A DNA stretch of 64,000 bases from Wuchereria bancrofti (taxonomy: Eukaryota; Nematoda; Chromadorea; Rhabditida; Onchocercidae): positions 13,252,398 through 13,316,397 of the forward strand of contig SSBO01000012.1 in assembly GCA_005281725.1 (NCBI GenBank), in the 5' to 3' direction. A model generated the notes under the pieces. That model was not told the DNA's origin, did no database searches, and worked only from the letters and a program-made list of their open reading frames with translations. Within the stretch, counting starts at the first letter, position 1. The number at the start of each line of letters is the position of its first letter. The position numbers and the translations under genes are program-made. This document shows positions 11,195-25,449 of the stretch, piece by piece.

Positions 11195-14100
11195 TCATCC
11201 AACTTCAAACGTTTCATCTCGTATGGTAGTGCTTCTTTCACCACAAAAACAACAACAGATTAACCTTCGTAACCTATACAATGTCTTCGCCATTAATTCA
11301 ATGAATAATGGATTTAGAAGTGCATATAAAATTGGATTCCAAACATTATTTGCCATTGCTACCCTAAATAAAATAAAAAAAGTTAAATTAAAATAAGTAA
11401 TGTATTTTTTTAAAAAATCATAGAATAATTATTTCATTCGAATTAATTAATCATTTGAATTAATTTCGATGAATATAAGCTATTATTATTGAGAAATAAT
11501 TATGGAATTATCTTTATCAGATGACATGGTTATACTATTATTATAATCATATAATTGATAGCATATGGATGAAATTAAAAAAATTGAAAAACTAGGAAAA
11601 TTTAGTTATATAATGAAATTAATGTCATTAATAACTTGTATAACTAATTAATTTATTATTATTTATCATTATTGTTATCAATTACTATTACTATTATTAT
11701 CATTACTGTTATTATTATTATAAAAGATTGAATATTTTCTATTTGGTTACATGTATAATTTGTCATTTCTTCGTTCTTTCGTGTTTTTCATAAATCATAA
11801 ATGAAAAGCAACATCATAAATCAAAAATATAATATACAGTGTATTTTTTTCCATATTTTTTAAATTCAAAAAGTTTTTTAATATATTTTTAAAGTCAAAA
11901 AAGAAATCACATTTTTGTCTTTCATTCTTATTCTTTGATAGAATTATATATAATGTAAAGCATTTTTTCTTTTTTTTTAATTTATACATAATTTTTCTTG
12001 AAAGATTTATAAAAATTTCACTACATTTTTTAATGTATATCTTAATATGTGCTTATATTTCTAAAATAAAATTTAATATGACGAAAGAAAAATGAGAAAT
12101 AAAGGGAAGAGAAATAAATTGCATAATTAAGTGGAAGAATTACATTCATACCAATGAGTGAATAAATTGATGAGATAAATACTATTGACACCATCGTGTC
12201 GCTCAAATAAGCTTTCATCAAATTCCATTAATAATGAAACAATATTATGTGGTAGCCAAGAAACGGCAAATAACACAACCATACTAACAAGTAATATTGT
12301 ATTACGCCTAGCATTTGCTAATAATTCATTTCGTAAACGATCCTACAAACGAAACTTTTTTAAATTAAAAAAAAGGAAAGAAAAGGTGAAAATATTGAAT
12401 TATATTATATCATTAAAAAATCATATTTTATTATATTTATTTCATTAATTGTTTTATTTGTCTGATTTTCTTTAAAAAGTATTATTATCAAGTTTTCTTA
12501 ACAAATTTATCTAAAGAAAAAAAAAGACTGAAAAAGAAAATATATGATTGTTTTTCAAACTGCATTAATTTATTGATGAGGTATTTACTTTGAAAAAGTG
12601 ATAACTAAGTCTAAAATACAATTAATAAAAGTATTAAAATTTGATAAATAGATTTTTAGAAATAGGATAATCAATAAACTTTTGATTAATATTAGTAATA
12701 TTAAATGTTTAGGTTTAAATGTTTAATTAATTATTTACTTACATGATTTTCTTTAAAAGCATTACTACCAAAATTTCTCTTGCAATCCAGCACATTATTA
12801 TTAGGATTTTCTACTAAACCTGCTGATGCCATAGCCATTGAACGTTCTTTTAAACGCCTAAAAATTACTTTTTTATTTCACAAGTATTTTATTACCTTTT
12901 TAAACGAAAAAATTTTGTTGGGAAAATCTCATATTTTTAATAGTTTTATTAAAAAAAACTATTTATTTATTCCTTCTTTTAACAAAAATTGTTTTCAGTA
13001 AAAGTGTTTATAATATATATATGAAATTAGCGTTTATAATATTCACAAAAAATCTGGTCTAACAAAAAGAAAAAAATGAAAAAAGAAAAAGTTTTGAAAT
13101 TTAAATTCAGAACCTAAATTTAATATTATAATACTATATATATACTAAATCTAATATTAAATGCTTAGATTTTGTTAATCCAGAATGCATGCCTAGTTAG
13201 TTCAATATAATTTATTAACTTTTTTACTGACTGTTAGCTAATATGTTAATATGATAGATTTTATCATAAAAAGTAAAAAGCATAACCAAAAAAAAAGGGA
13301 AAAATGAAATGAAAAATTAAACAAAATGTTTATTCAATATATTATTTTTTATAAACAAAATAAGCAAAATTTAAATTTTGATCTAAATTCGAATTAATAA
13401 TCATTAATATTAAAGTGAAAAACGAAAAAAAAAGTGGAATGAAGTACTTTACATAATCTTTTTTGATGTCCTTTTTCGCAATTCAGCAAAAATATGATAA
13501 TAACAAATGAACATAATTGTTAACGGAATTACGAATTGTACCACAAAAACAAATATCTATAATAATAATGCAATTAATATGTTCAAATATGATATTAACG
13601 CAATTTTTATTGCTCTCTCACCCTCTTTCCCTCTTCCTTTCTCCCTTTCTTTCTCTCCTTCATTTACTTATATTTTTTCTGCAGTACTTTTACTTTATAA
13701 AAATTTTTGTTTCAAAAATATTTGATAAAAATAACAAATTAACAAATTATCAATTAATTTTTTCCAAGCAGAAATTTACTCGAAATTGTTTAATTTTTAA
13801 TTCATATTAATTTTTCATATGTTTATTTAATCTTATTGAATTTCATTATTTTAAAATATGAAAGAATCTTGTATAGAATGAAAGACTATCATTTGGTAAT
13901 AATTCATATAATTGAATATTGATATTAGATTATTGTAATATATACAATATTTATACAATAGAATACAATATTTTTATTTCATTTTGTATAATTTATCTTG
14001 CATAAGTTGCCTACCGTATATACACTTCTTAAACGTGAACTAGGCCAATTTTCAGTACAAAATTGGCCACAAATTCCATCAACAACAATAAGATCCATAT

Positions 14101-16914
14101 ACATTGCATATGGAAGCGTTGAAATTATTGATAATGTCCAAAGAACAATTGTTATATATTTCGAGCGCTAAAATTAAAAAAGAAAAAGAATGAGAAATGA
14201 GATTTAAAAAATTAAAAAAAGATAAGTTTCAACTGAGATTTATAAGAATTGATTTTAAAAATTTAATAAAAATGAAATTACAGCTATGAAAATGATGCAT
14301 TCATATAATTTATTTCAAATAGAAATAGAGTTATTTTAAAGTAGAAAAAAAATTAATTTTATTTTAAAACTTATGTTCAATTTGCTGCTTTTTTTCATAA
14401 AATAATTACTGACGAAATTAATTCTTATTTTAATAATATCAAATCTTTTCGTACAGAAAAAAGGAATGAATAATTAATTAATTTTCTAATTTAATAAGAG
14501 AAAATAACAAACAGTTTTATTAATAATCCTCCTCGTTGGTAGAATTACCATAATATACCTATCAACAGAAATAGCACACAAACTAAAGGTACCAATGAAT
14601 ACCGCAATTCCTTGCATCCATGGAAGTCCATGACACATTGCCGAACCAAAGTACCAATTTTTGTAAACATTAGCAACCGGTGTAATTGGAAGTGAAAAAA
14701 TACATACAACTAAATCGGCACTAGCTAAATTCAATATAAACATATTCTGAAATGTAAAAATTAATAATTCATTTTAAATAAATATTATAATTTTAAAATG
14801 AAAAAAAAATTTTAGATTATTTAAAAATTATCAAAAGTTTTCATCATTTTATTTTCATTAATTAGTTGATGACTGATGATAAATAAGAATATAAGTAATT
14901 AAGCAAGTAAAATTAATAAGAGTTAATAGTTTTTATTAATAAGAGTAAATGTGTAATTTAAATATCGAATTAATTTTATTATTAGCATATCATCAAAAAA
15001 AAATGTAAATGTCAAATTTTTACAGTAATATAAATTACTCCTTTCATTTGTTTTTGTTAAATAATAAGTTATCATGCATGCACAGATAAAATGATAATAT
15101 TATCAGAGAAAAGAAAATGACAAATAAATACTTGTACTGTTTGAAGTTTTCGATCTGATAAAGTAAGACATATTACCAAAATATTTCCAATTACTCCTAA
15201 GATGAATATAAGTAAATATGCTATTGCAAATGGTACAATTACACGAATATCCATTGATGGATCACGAAATTTATCCTAAAATAACTAATGCATTAATTAA
15301 TTATATCTATTCATAAAATGAAATTCGAAAAAAAAAAACATTTTTTTTTGTTTTCCATTTATTTTTGTAATAGAATGAAAATAAAATTATAATGAATTGA
15401 AGAGAGGTAATTTTAATTAATATTTATTGTCATATTAATACTAACATTATAATTATAACCATTATTGTTGCTGTTATTGTTTTTATTTCTGCATTGATGT
15501 TAGCATCATAATTGTTATGATTATTGTTATAATTATTTTTACTATTGTCGCATTAATGTCACCATTATAATTATTTACATTAATCTATCATTATTAATTA
15601 TCATTATCATTACTATTGTTATTACTATATTAATGTTAACACTACAGTTATCACTATTATTACTATTATTATTCTTATTATTATTTTTACCATTTATTAT
15701 TACTGTTTATTATTATTATAACGCTAATATTGTAATTATCACCATCATTATTAGTGCCATATTAATATTAACACTATAATTATCATTATGATTAATATTG
15801 TTATTATCATTATTGTCATACTGATGTTATCATTATTATTGTCATTGTTAATACAATCACTTATTATCATCCTTATTTATTACAACTTTCGAAATGCTTA
15901 ATATAATTTTATTCTTCAAATTTAAAATTAAAAAGCAATTAAATCTATTTATTATAGCATTATAGCACTAGTTAGTAACAATTAACTAATAAAATAATAA
16001 ATTTATAAATTTCATCAATTTGTATAGTTTCGAATATCAAATTATGAACAAAACAAAAAATTGAAAATTAAAAGAAAAGAGATTTTATCATTTGGAAATT
16101 AAATATTACATCGATTATTTTATAACTAAAAAAATTATTTCTAAAAGCAATTAACATTAATATCTAAGCATTAATGTTTATGTGTTTTTTCTTACTCCTT
16201 GTACTTTTTTGCAACTTATGCAGTTTTTTACAATCTTTTTCTTTTCTTTATGAATAAAAAATAGAAAAAACTGAAAAAATTAATTTCTTCACGAAAATAT
16301 TCATATAATAAAAATTCAAATTTCATAAATTTTAATTCATTTCATTTTTTTTGTTGATGAAAATGCAATTATTTGCTGTTTATACTGCAATAATCGCTTT
16401 GATTGCGACAAAAGTAAGAAGGATTAATCATTATTTTCCAATAAATTAGAATTAATACGACACAATTTCAATTTATTTCCATCTATTATTTACATTCTGT
16501 TGTTAATAGCTAATGCATTATGTATAAACACATGAAAGTTATAAAGCATGAAAAAAAGTTTATTTAAAAATGTAAAAGTTAAGAAGAAAAAAAAACAAAG
16601 ACGACAAAAAAAGGAAATGAAAAATGATTTTGAAAAGAAACCAATAGTAAAACTTATCTGCTAAATTGTCCTTTTTCTCCTTTTCACAAGGAATAATTGT
16701 TAAATGTCATCAATAAAAAAAATTGTTAAATGTAATTTGAAATAACTAAAGAATAATAATTTTAATATTTTGCAGAAAAAAGGAAACGTTTTATTAAAAA
16801 TTAAATGGAAGAAAAAAAGAAAAGGGGAAATCAATAAATTGATTTATTAATAACCGTGTAAACGATGCATTTCATGAAATCATCATTGTCAGTTGTTGCT
16901 GAATTTGTTAGCAT
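11195..16914 (-). CDS. Neuropeptide receptor, rhodopsin-class GPCR (NPY/NPF-like)
   Basis: Eight exons join in phase: 16914-16855, 15275-15132, 14746-14513, 14167-14015, 13556-13453, 12857-12743, 12342-12152 and 11363-11195. Together they encode 389 residues. TM1 carries GN (N51). TM2 carries NLASAD (D79). C106 sits at the top of TM3 for the disulfide with ECL2, followed by DRY at 130-132. TM4 has W156, TM6 WLPHN (W299, P301), and TM7 NPILY at 343-347. A CCCFC cluster from 370 is a likely palmitoylation site. ECL2 has FCTENWP, and TM2-ECL1 has SLPITP with a NWYFG motif, both typical of the invertebrate NPY/NPF/short-NPF receptor group. It should sit in the neuronal plasma membrane and couple peptide binding to G proteins. 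The family is certain; the exact ligand and C. elegans npr counterpart are not. Exon 1 (20 residues, no signal peptide) is the least sure part. Introns are up to 1.6 kb. Confidence 0.88.
15425..15870. repeat. Imperfect ATT/ACT/GTT trinucleotide tract
   Basis: About 450 bp of interrupted three-base repeats (ATT, ACT, ATC, GTT) in intron 1 of the GPCR gene. Similar tracts occur at 4195-4320, 11645-11720, 28565-28700, 38585-38650 and 50028-50340. Open frames over them encode only Leu/Ile/Tyr or Asn runs and are not genes. Confidence 0.7.
16357..16413 (+). other. Signal-peptide-like first exon candidate
   Basis: From ATG at 16357, 19 codons read [19 protein letters not shown] and end directly at a GTAAGA donor (phase 0). 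A short basic tip plus a hydrophobic core is what a secretory signal exon looks like. No downstream exon with matching phase was found, and it lies on the plus strand inside the first intron of the minus-strand GPCR gene. It may be chance. Confidence 0.15.
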
Positions 16915-19024
16915 GAATGGACGCAATGATCGTATTAGCTGTTATCAGATTGAATGAATATCCGTGACAATGTGCAAAACTTCAGCTAATATCACTTTAC
17001 CAAATTGCATAAAACCTAAAATATTTCTTTTTTTAATTCTTTTTTTATTCTTACATTTAATTAGTGTAAATTTATTATTGGATAAAACAAAAAAAAATTT
17101 TGTTAAAGTTTTCTTTTTTTGAAATATGGTAATAAAAGAAAACTTACTGCTGCTTGATAAAGTTGAAAAAGTGAGTTATGATGAGATGAATGAGAAAAAG
17201 AGGGAGGAAATGTGTTTACTTTTTTTTTTCGAAAGTATTATAGCCTTTTAGATTAAATGATGATAATGATGAATAGAATAATCATAATAACGCTGTGAGA
17301 ATTTATGAAATGAAAAAGAAAGATAAATATTAAGTGTGAAAAAATTAAAATTAAAAAATAACGGTTTTAATTGAAGATTAATAAATTAAGAAGATTAAAA
17401 AAATTACAACTGAAAAAAAAATATATTAGTTTGAGAAAATTAAAATTACAAAAAGAAAAAATTAAAATTAAAATTACTATCAACAAAAATACTATAATCA
17501 TAGCATGTATATATAATTTAAAAAAAAATTATTCAAAAAAGTTTTTCCCAATAAAATTTCAATTTTACCCATTAGTATCTTTTTTTTGTTTTACTTTATT
17601 TTTTCTTTTTAATTTTGTCAATACTAATATTACGATTATAAATTAAAAAACATTAAAAATGATTGAGTAAAAAGCATAACCGTTTCTAATACATTAATTA
17701 TGATTAATAATACAATTTCACCTGGAACATATTAGCAAAATTTAAAATTTTCATACGGAATTGTACATATATAAACATAGGTTATTATTATTAAAATTTA
17801 TTTTCATCCTAACATTCATACAAATAATAATTTTTCATCATTATTTTAATTTTTTAATAGATTAATTAATCAGAGTGTTTGAAACAATATTACATACTCA
17901 AACTATGAAGCAATGCTATTAATGGAATTAAAAAAAGAGAAATACCATTTTCTCATTTTGTTAATTACATTAAGTTGTTTTGCATTTTTGGTATTTTTGA
18001 TCGGATACCATTAAATTTAAGTTCAATAACATATTATGTCGCATTATAATTTCCTCTTTCACCCTTCTACTTAAGATATAATGAAATTTTAATTAAAACC
18101 AAAAAATTTTCCTATTTATATTATTTCGTTTATTTATAAACAATACGTTTCAAACAGATTTTTAACACATTTTTTTGTTAATTCCATATAGCTATAAGTT
18201 TCATTTCATCTGATTCTAAAATATTCTTAAAATCTGATTTTTGCTTTTCTTAAAAAAAAAATGGAAAATTTGCCTGGTATTGTTTTTACGAAAGGATTAC
18301 ATTCATGGAAATTTATTTAGCAAATTTATAATTAACAGATAAAAATAGAAACAATTAAATAAGATACATATATATATGTTATTGCTGTTGATATTGTTTT
18401 TACTACTACTGTTGCTATTGTTATTGTCATTACTATTACACATTCAATAACAGTGAGTATTTATGTGTCCTTTTTTCATAAAAACAATTTTAATACTTAA
18501 ACTTTTTCATAAATCAATAAGAAATATAATCATGAATAATCAGAAATAGAAAAAAGGAGTATAAATATGATAATTTAAAAATGGAAAGTAAGTGAAATGC
18601 TCATCAGAATCGATCTTAAAAATTACTGAAAGCAAAGGAAGCAGGCGTGACCATTTGTTTCATCAATAGCAATAAATTTTTCTAGTTTGCTGGAAAAATC
18701 ATTTTGCTATGGCATATCGGAAGAGAAATTAATCAAGCAAATTAAATTTTAGACAAATATTTTACGTCTAACAATTTATATCCTTTGTAACAAATTAGCC
18801 CAACGTTTATCACTCAATTATTTTACATCAAATGAATAAATAGAATGAAATAAAGAAATGTAATCAATTAGTTTTCCTATTAATCATTGAAATATATAAA
18901 TGTAACGAAATTAAGCACGGAAATGATTAAACACTGTCATATAAATAATATAAATGTGTCTGATTATTTCCACGTTGATTTTTTTTGTAATATTTATATT
19001 AGTTTTTTGTTTTTTAAACAATAT

Positions 19025-19059
19025 TATCAATAAATGATTATTATAATCATTTATTGATA
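19025..19059. repeat. Perfect 16-bp inverted repeat with 3-nt loop
   Basis: The left arm 19025-19040 (TATCAATAAATGATTA) is the exact reverse complement of 19044-19059, separated by TTA. It is a 35-bp near-complete palindrome able to form a cruciform or RNA hairpin. Confidence 0.8.
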
Positions 19060-22000
19060 GTACTTAAAACGGCAAAACAAATTTTGAAATAAAATAATTT
19101 TCTAAAATTAAAATTAGTTACAGAATGAATTATAAGTTTGGTATCCAATAAATTTTAAATAATAAGCTAAACCGAAAACATTTCAAATTTAGCTTTTCTT
19201 TGAAAAAAGCTCCGTTTTTTATTGTTTTCTTTTATAAAAAAATGAAAAAATGAGATAAAATTTTATCTGTTCATTAATGATTGCCATATTCATTCACCTA
19301 TGAAGAATTTACTCCTTTTCTTTTTTTTATATATCAGTGATGAATGTTGTCAAGATTAATTCATTCGCTACATGAATGTGTAGCCATCAGCAATTAGCTG
19401 TCATCAGCTGTGATCTTTTCTAATGTTTACTTTGTTCACTCGTAATTAAATTATTTATGATTCTTCCTAAATAAGTTGCCATCTTATTTAGTAACATCAA
19501 AGTGAAATAGAAAAGCTGCAAGATAAAATTAAAAAAAAAGGAGGAGGAAAACATTTGTAGTGTTGCTGTAGAACAAAAGAAAAAAAAGAAAACAAAAACG
19601 TTGAAAAATGTTAATTTATCTTTTTTGATTAATAAAAATTATATTTTGTAAAGAAAAAATTATTTTTGTTTTAAATAAAATTAATCAAATATGATAATAA
19701 GATAATAATATTAAATTTTATGGAAAATGCAGTATATTTAAGAGTATAATTATGCAAAATGTAGATGCGAAATAACATTGAAAAAATTAGAGAAAGTAAA
19801 AATTAAAAGAAAAAGTAATAAAACAAGAAATAAAAGAAAAAATTAATAAAATATTGATAATAAAAAATTCTTTTATAGTGTAGTAATTAAGAAGGAAAAA
19901 ATAAATAAAAATGTTAAATTAATAGTAATCATAATAAAAAGGCAAATATAAAAAAAACAAAATAAAAACAAGAAAAAAAAGAGTAATAATTATTAAGTGA
20001 AAAAGAAATGTTTGTTTATATAAGATTGATTATGAAGAGAGAATGAATTTGGATGAATTATTGTTGATAAGTATGCATAAGCTATTTAATAGATTTTTTT
20101 TAATAAATTGAAGATTAGGTATGGTTGTTGATTCTCAAAATTGTGAAATTTGATCTTTTACTTGAATTTATTTATTATTATCCGAAAAAAAACGATGACA
20201 ATTTAAAGACATTTCATGTACTTTTCAGGAAAATGTTAGAGAAATATTCATGTGAAAGAAAAAAAATTATATTATATATGAAAGTATAAATTAATAAAAG
20301 TAATGCAAATTTAAAGCATAATTTAAATGTAAATAGAGCATAAACATGCAAGAAAAGGTGTGATTGCATATAATTTTATGAAATTTCATGAGTATTTTAT
20401 CGTTAAATAATATTGTTAACTTAAATTATCTCATATTTAATTTATTAATTGCAAAAATTTAACATTTCATTAGCTTTAACATTTACTTTATTGAATCAAA
20501 TCTTATGAATTTTCATAAAAAAAAGGAAAGAAAAAGTCAAATATTAATTAAAAATTTAAATTCGAGTAATTATTTAAATAAAAGCATTGCTAATATTTTT
20601 TGATATAAAGTTTTAGTTGTAAATAACGAATAATAAATTAAATAATCTAATTATATGTTTTGAATATTATATATTTTGAACTCATTTCATACACAATTTT
20701 TTTTTCATCATTTTTAATCTTATACTACCGCCTAAAATATCATATGATTTGCTAATTTTTATAAAATAATTTTAAAAAAATAATAAATTAGCAAAAAAGA
20801 AAAATTAAAATATTAACAATTTTCAAATTAGCTCATTATTTATATTGCATTAATACCTAAATAATATATCACTCAATAATAATTACCGAATTTCAAACTT
20901 ATTATTTTAGTTTTTTCTTTCAAAGTAAAAAGTTGTATAGCTTTTGAAGATGAAATTTGATATAGTTTCTTGGACAAGGAAGAAAACTTTTTCAATTTAT
21001 TTTATAAGTTGAGTAAAAAAAAAATTTTTTTCCTGCTACAAGTAAAACTTCATTATTAGTTTATTTGCCTTTCTGTAAATGAAGAAAATTATGTTAGCTA
21101 AATAAAATTTTTATCATGAACTAAGAAGAGAGGATTGAATGTTAAATTACATTCTTAAATTAAATAGATGAAATACTTTTTCGATGAAAAATTGTGCGAC
21201 AGAAAAATACTTATAGAACAATTTGATATTCTTAAAAAAAAATTGTTACATCGTATTTTTTTTCTTGTGCAATTTTCACTGCTCATTATTAATCATTATT
21301 AATCAACTGTAATGCAGCTGTTATAATTAAACTAACTAATAATCGAAAAAAACATTTTTTTTCCCTTTTTTCATCAATCAAAAGAAAAAAAAGAATTAGA
21401 ATTAGAAAATGTTACTAACTAACATAATTAAAATATTACTATTATTTAAAAATAGATTTAGTTATAAGTTAGCTACAATGAAACATTTTAAAATTTAATA
21501 TAGCAGAAAAAAATATTATTAATTGGGGTTTTTTTTTGACTTATGAACAAAAAATTCCGGAAATATTTAAAATCCTTTTTTCGTTTCTCTTTTTTTTGCC
21601 TCTTTTCATTCATGTCACATCAAATAATTCATATTTTGGTATGTTGGCTGCTCTATCGTTTTGAATTTTTAAGCTTTAGCTCTTTTTTTCTGCTTTTTCT
21701 CTTTCTTTTTTTCGAAAAAACTAATTTATATATTTTTTAGTTTTGCAAAAGTAATTTTTTTCCCTTTCTTTCTTTTGAAAAGTTATTCTAACACTATATC
21801 AGTAAGTAATGGAAAATAATGTCTTGAAATGATTAAATTGTTATTCTATACAATTTAAATTATATTGTCGCTTAACTCATCCCTATTTAAAAAAAAATGT
21901 TCATCTTATTGTAATTTTTTTTTAATATATAATATGATTTGTAAATCATCACATCTAATGAACTGATAAACATTTGCTCATTTCTGAATTATCATAATTA

Positions 22001-23915
22001 ATGAACGAATAATTTTTTTTTCATCTTGAAATTGTAAACAAAATAGTCAATTGAAAAGAAAAAAAGAAAGAGAGAAATTTCTCTTCTTCATTTAGAGAGA
22101 GTCATTTAGAGAGAGCTATAAATGTTTTTGTTTTTTTTTTCCATTCCATTTCATTTTTTTTTTTTTTTTGTCGAAACAAGTTGAAATTTGAAAGCTAGAG
22201 TAAATTTGAAATTGGATATAGGAAAATAAAATCATTTTTACAACACTAATCACATTTACTTCTTTCATTTTCTTTTTTCCTCTCTCTCTTTTTTCTTTTT
22301 TTCTCTTTTTCGTTCTTTTCTTTCATTGATCCTTAATTAGTTTTCTAATTACTTCTCTTTAGAAAAAAAAAGGAAATGATAAAGCAAGAAAAAAAATAGG
22401 AAAAAGAATATATTAAATGAATCGAACGATATGCTATATTATTTTACAAATATATTTATTAAGAGTGTAAGAAAGGATTATTACTCAATAACTGTCATTT
22501 CAAATTTAAAAAAAAAAGAACTGGTTATTATATTAAATGACTTAGTGATATTTGAATATTGACAATGCTTATTAATACTAACATTGATGGCTTTATCTCA
22601 TTTAGCTTCTTTTCTTTTCACTATAAAAATGAGAACTTCAGAAAAAAAATTTTTTCCTTTCTTTTAATATTTATCTCATATTCATAAATAATATTCTAAA
22701 GCAAACACAATGTTAATATTTAGAAAAATGAAAGGGAAAGAGAGAGTGTGAGAATGAGAGAAAGAGAAAAGAAAAAGAAGGGGGAAACAAATTTTTAAAA
22801 GGAGAAATAATTATTGGTTGATAGATTATAAGAAATATACTAATTAAATAATTATAAAATAATATTGTTTCTTCTTTTTTACAAATTAATGTTTACCATT
22901 TTATTAATGGAAATAATGGTAACATAGTTATAGTTATCATGTAAAACGTATAATGGATGAAAATTATCACTAGGTATCTTCATTTCTATACTAGGAAAGG
23001 TAAATTTATAAATATATTAAATCTAAGTTAAGAAAAAAATTTCAATGTATTCAATAGCGATGTAATGAATAATACAAAAGTAATTTGGAAATTGAAATGA
23101 TTATTACAATATGATAGGTACTACTAATGATTGCTACTAATATTAAATCGAATAAAAAATTAACTATTTGCAACTGAATGAATACGTTGAAATTATGTAA
23201 CAAACTATAAATATATAATTTCTTTTCTTCCTATAACGTTCTATTTTGAAATTATTATAATTTTAATTACTATTAATTACAATGCCAGTTATCATTACCG
23301 CTATTTATTATTATTATTATTAACTAAATAATAATGAGCCATTTTTGAGATGGTTTAGTAATAGGACTCATTATAATAATCACATAATGGAGAATAATGC
23401 TATTTAAGTGGTTTCTTTTTTTTTCTAATTATAAGCGATAAGATAACCATTAATTTATTCTTCAGATAACCATTAATTTATTTGTAAAAAAATGCAAAAA
23501 TGAAATTTGTATGCATATCTGATTATTTTTAAATAAAAAATAAGCGTTGAAAGCAAGCTATTAATTTCTTAAATTATACAATATTACTTAAAATAATTAT
23601 TATATTTTCGATAATTATGTACTTTTTAAAGTCAACAAAAAAACACATTATTATAATGCATTAATTATGAGTAACAAATATGTTTGCAAGAAGGAATTTG
23701 AAATGAAAATATTATAGCAAAAAAATCGCATTTATAAAGCAGCAATTTAATGCGTCTATTTCTTATTTAATGTATGGCGCAAATTGCAAACTGTTATTGG
23801 AGAAAATTGTCATAATTTGCGTCATTGAGGAAACAGATTTAGTATAATTTAATAATAAAACTGATAGATTAAACAAAAATTAACGCATTTAAAGAAAAGG
23901 AAAGCAATATCTAAC

Positions 23916-24032
23916 ATAATACTTAATGGATTAATTAAACTTAGTGATTAATTAAATATAAGTAATATTTAATGATTAATCAAACTTGATGATCAATTAA
24001 ATATAAGTAATACTTAGTGATTAATTAAACTA
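23916..24032. repeat. Degenerate tandem repeat (minisatellite)
   Basis: Units of the form TAATACTTAGTGATTAATTAAA recur with small changes (AATGGATTAATTAAAC, TAGTGATTAATTAAAT, AATGATTAATCAAACTTG, GATCAATTAAATATAAG). Shorter units of about 24 bp are nested in a repeat of about 55 bp. Confidence 0.6.
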
Positions 24033-24888
24033 CAAGATTTAAACTTAAAAGGCATTAAATAAGTGCAGTGATAATTAAAAATAAAAAAAAAATTTTTTTG
24101 TAAAAATTATTGTCCGATTTCTTCTTGAAAATAGCAAAAGATTATATGGTAATAAATTTTTGAAAACTCATTTTTTTTTAAAAAAAAAAAGATGAAAATA
24201 AGTTTTGAAAAGAATTGCTTAATTAATAATGTTTTCAAATTTATTTCTACAATTAGTAAATTGTATTATTAACTTTTAATGCTGAAATAAAATCATTTTT
24301 CATCCTTTTTTATCTTCTTATTTCCCTTCTAGGCATGATATATTTGATCTAATTGGGCTATAAGATATGTATGAAATGAACAAAAAAAGAAATTATCTTC
24401 AATTTCATTTTAATTTTCATTAATATATCAAGTTTAATTCATTTTTCTATGTCTGTAATAAATTCATTGCTAAAGCAAATTTAAGATTTTCAAGAGTAAA
24501 AATTGAATAAATCCTCAATATAATCCGAATAATTCAATCGCTGTTGTCGTTTTCTTTGTTTTTCCTTTTTTTTTTTTTAATTTTTACTCCTAATGAAATC
24601 GTAATAATTATTAAAATTTATTTTTTTTTAAAGAAAGAAAGGATATTTTGAATAAGTTTGAGAATTTTTTCTTTAAATATGAGAAATATTTCAATGTTTG
24701 GAAATAATTTTTTTTTCTTTTCTTTCTTTTTCATTAATATTTACTTTACTAATAATTGTCATGAATGATGTACTGATTTCCTTTCACGTATAATTTGACA
24801 TATTTAAATATAAATTTAGCTTTTTTAATTAAGCGTATTTGATGAAGACATGTAAGGATGATGCTTTAGAGCATAAATATCAACTAGT

Positions 24889-25035
24889 ATACGCGTGGGA
24901 ATGATAATGATACGTATGAGAACGTAAAAATTTGATGAGCCTATAGGGATGGATACGTTTAAACGTGAATATTTTGGTGGGTAACACGTATGACCGTGAA
25001 TATTTTGATAAAACCGTGTAAAAGTGACACGTTTA
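24889..25035. promoter_or_regulatory. Cluster of ACGT/CGTG words
   Basis: About nine ACGT, ACGCGTG or CCGTG words and ten CpGs fall within 150 bp of otherwise CpG-poor A+T-rich desert. Two copies of CGTGAATATTTTG (24964-24976 and 24995-25007) share one orientation. It could be a binding-site array or a decayed repeat; no gene is adjacent. Confidence 0.3.
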
Positions 25036-25449
25036 AGAGTAATGTATTATCGACAAAAAAAGGAAACTGTCACACAGAGGAATTTTTCTGATAATTAATA
25101 ATGTTATGAAAATTATAAAAACAAAGAGAGGAAAACGAAATAATTCTTTATTAGTAGCATTAAGTAGATTGAGAATCAAATTATCATAATTTGGTAAAAA
25201 TACGTTAGTAATAATAATTATTAGTGATTTAAAAGTTATAATAATAGTAAATAAATAAACAAATGATAATAATAATAATATGTTGTTAATTTGAAAAAAA
25301 GGAAAGAAAAAAGAAAAAAGAACAAAATAAAATCAGAAAAAAAGGAAAAGATAGAGGTGAAAAATAGCTATCTTGTTAAAATACACATTGTTTATGTAAG
25401 TTGTCGTCCATGAAAACAAATTTTAGTCATTTGTAAGTGAGTAAAGAAT

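Noticed and set aside
23725..23860. Exon-like plus-strand frame reading ISYLMYGANCKLLLEKIVI
   Set aside because: About 50 codons, isolated in the gene desert, with no partner exon or similarity.
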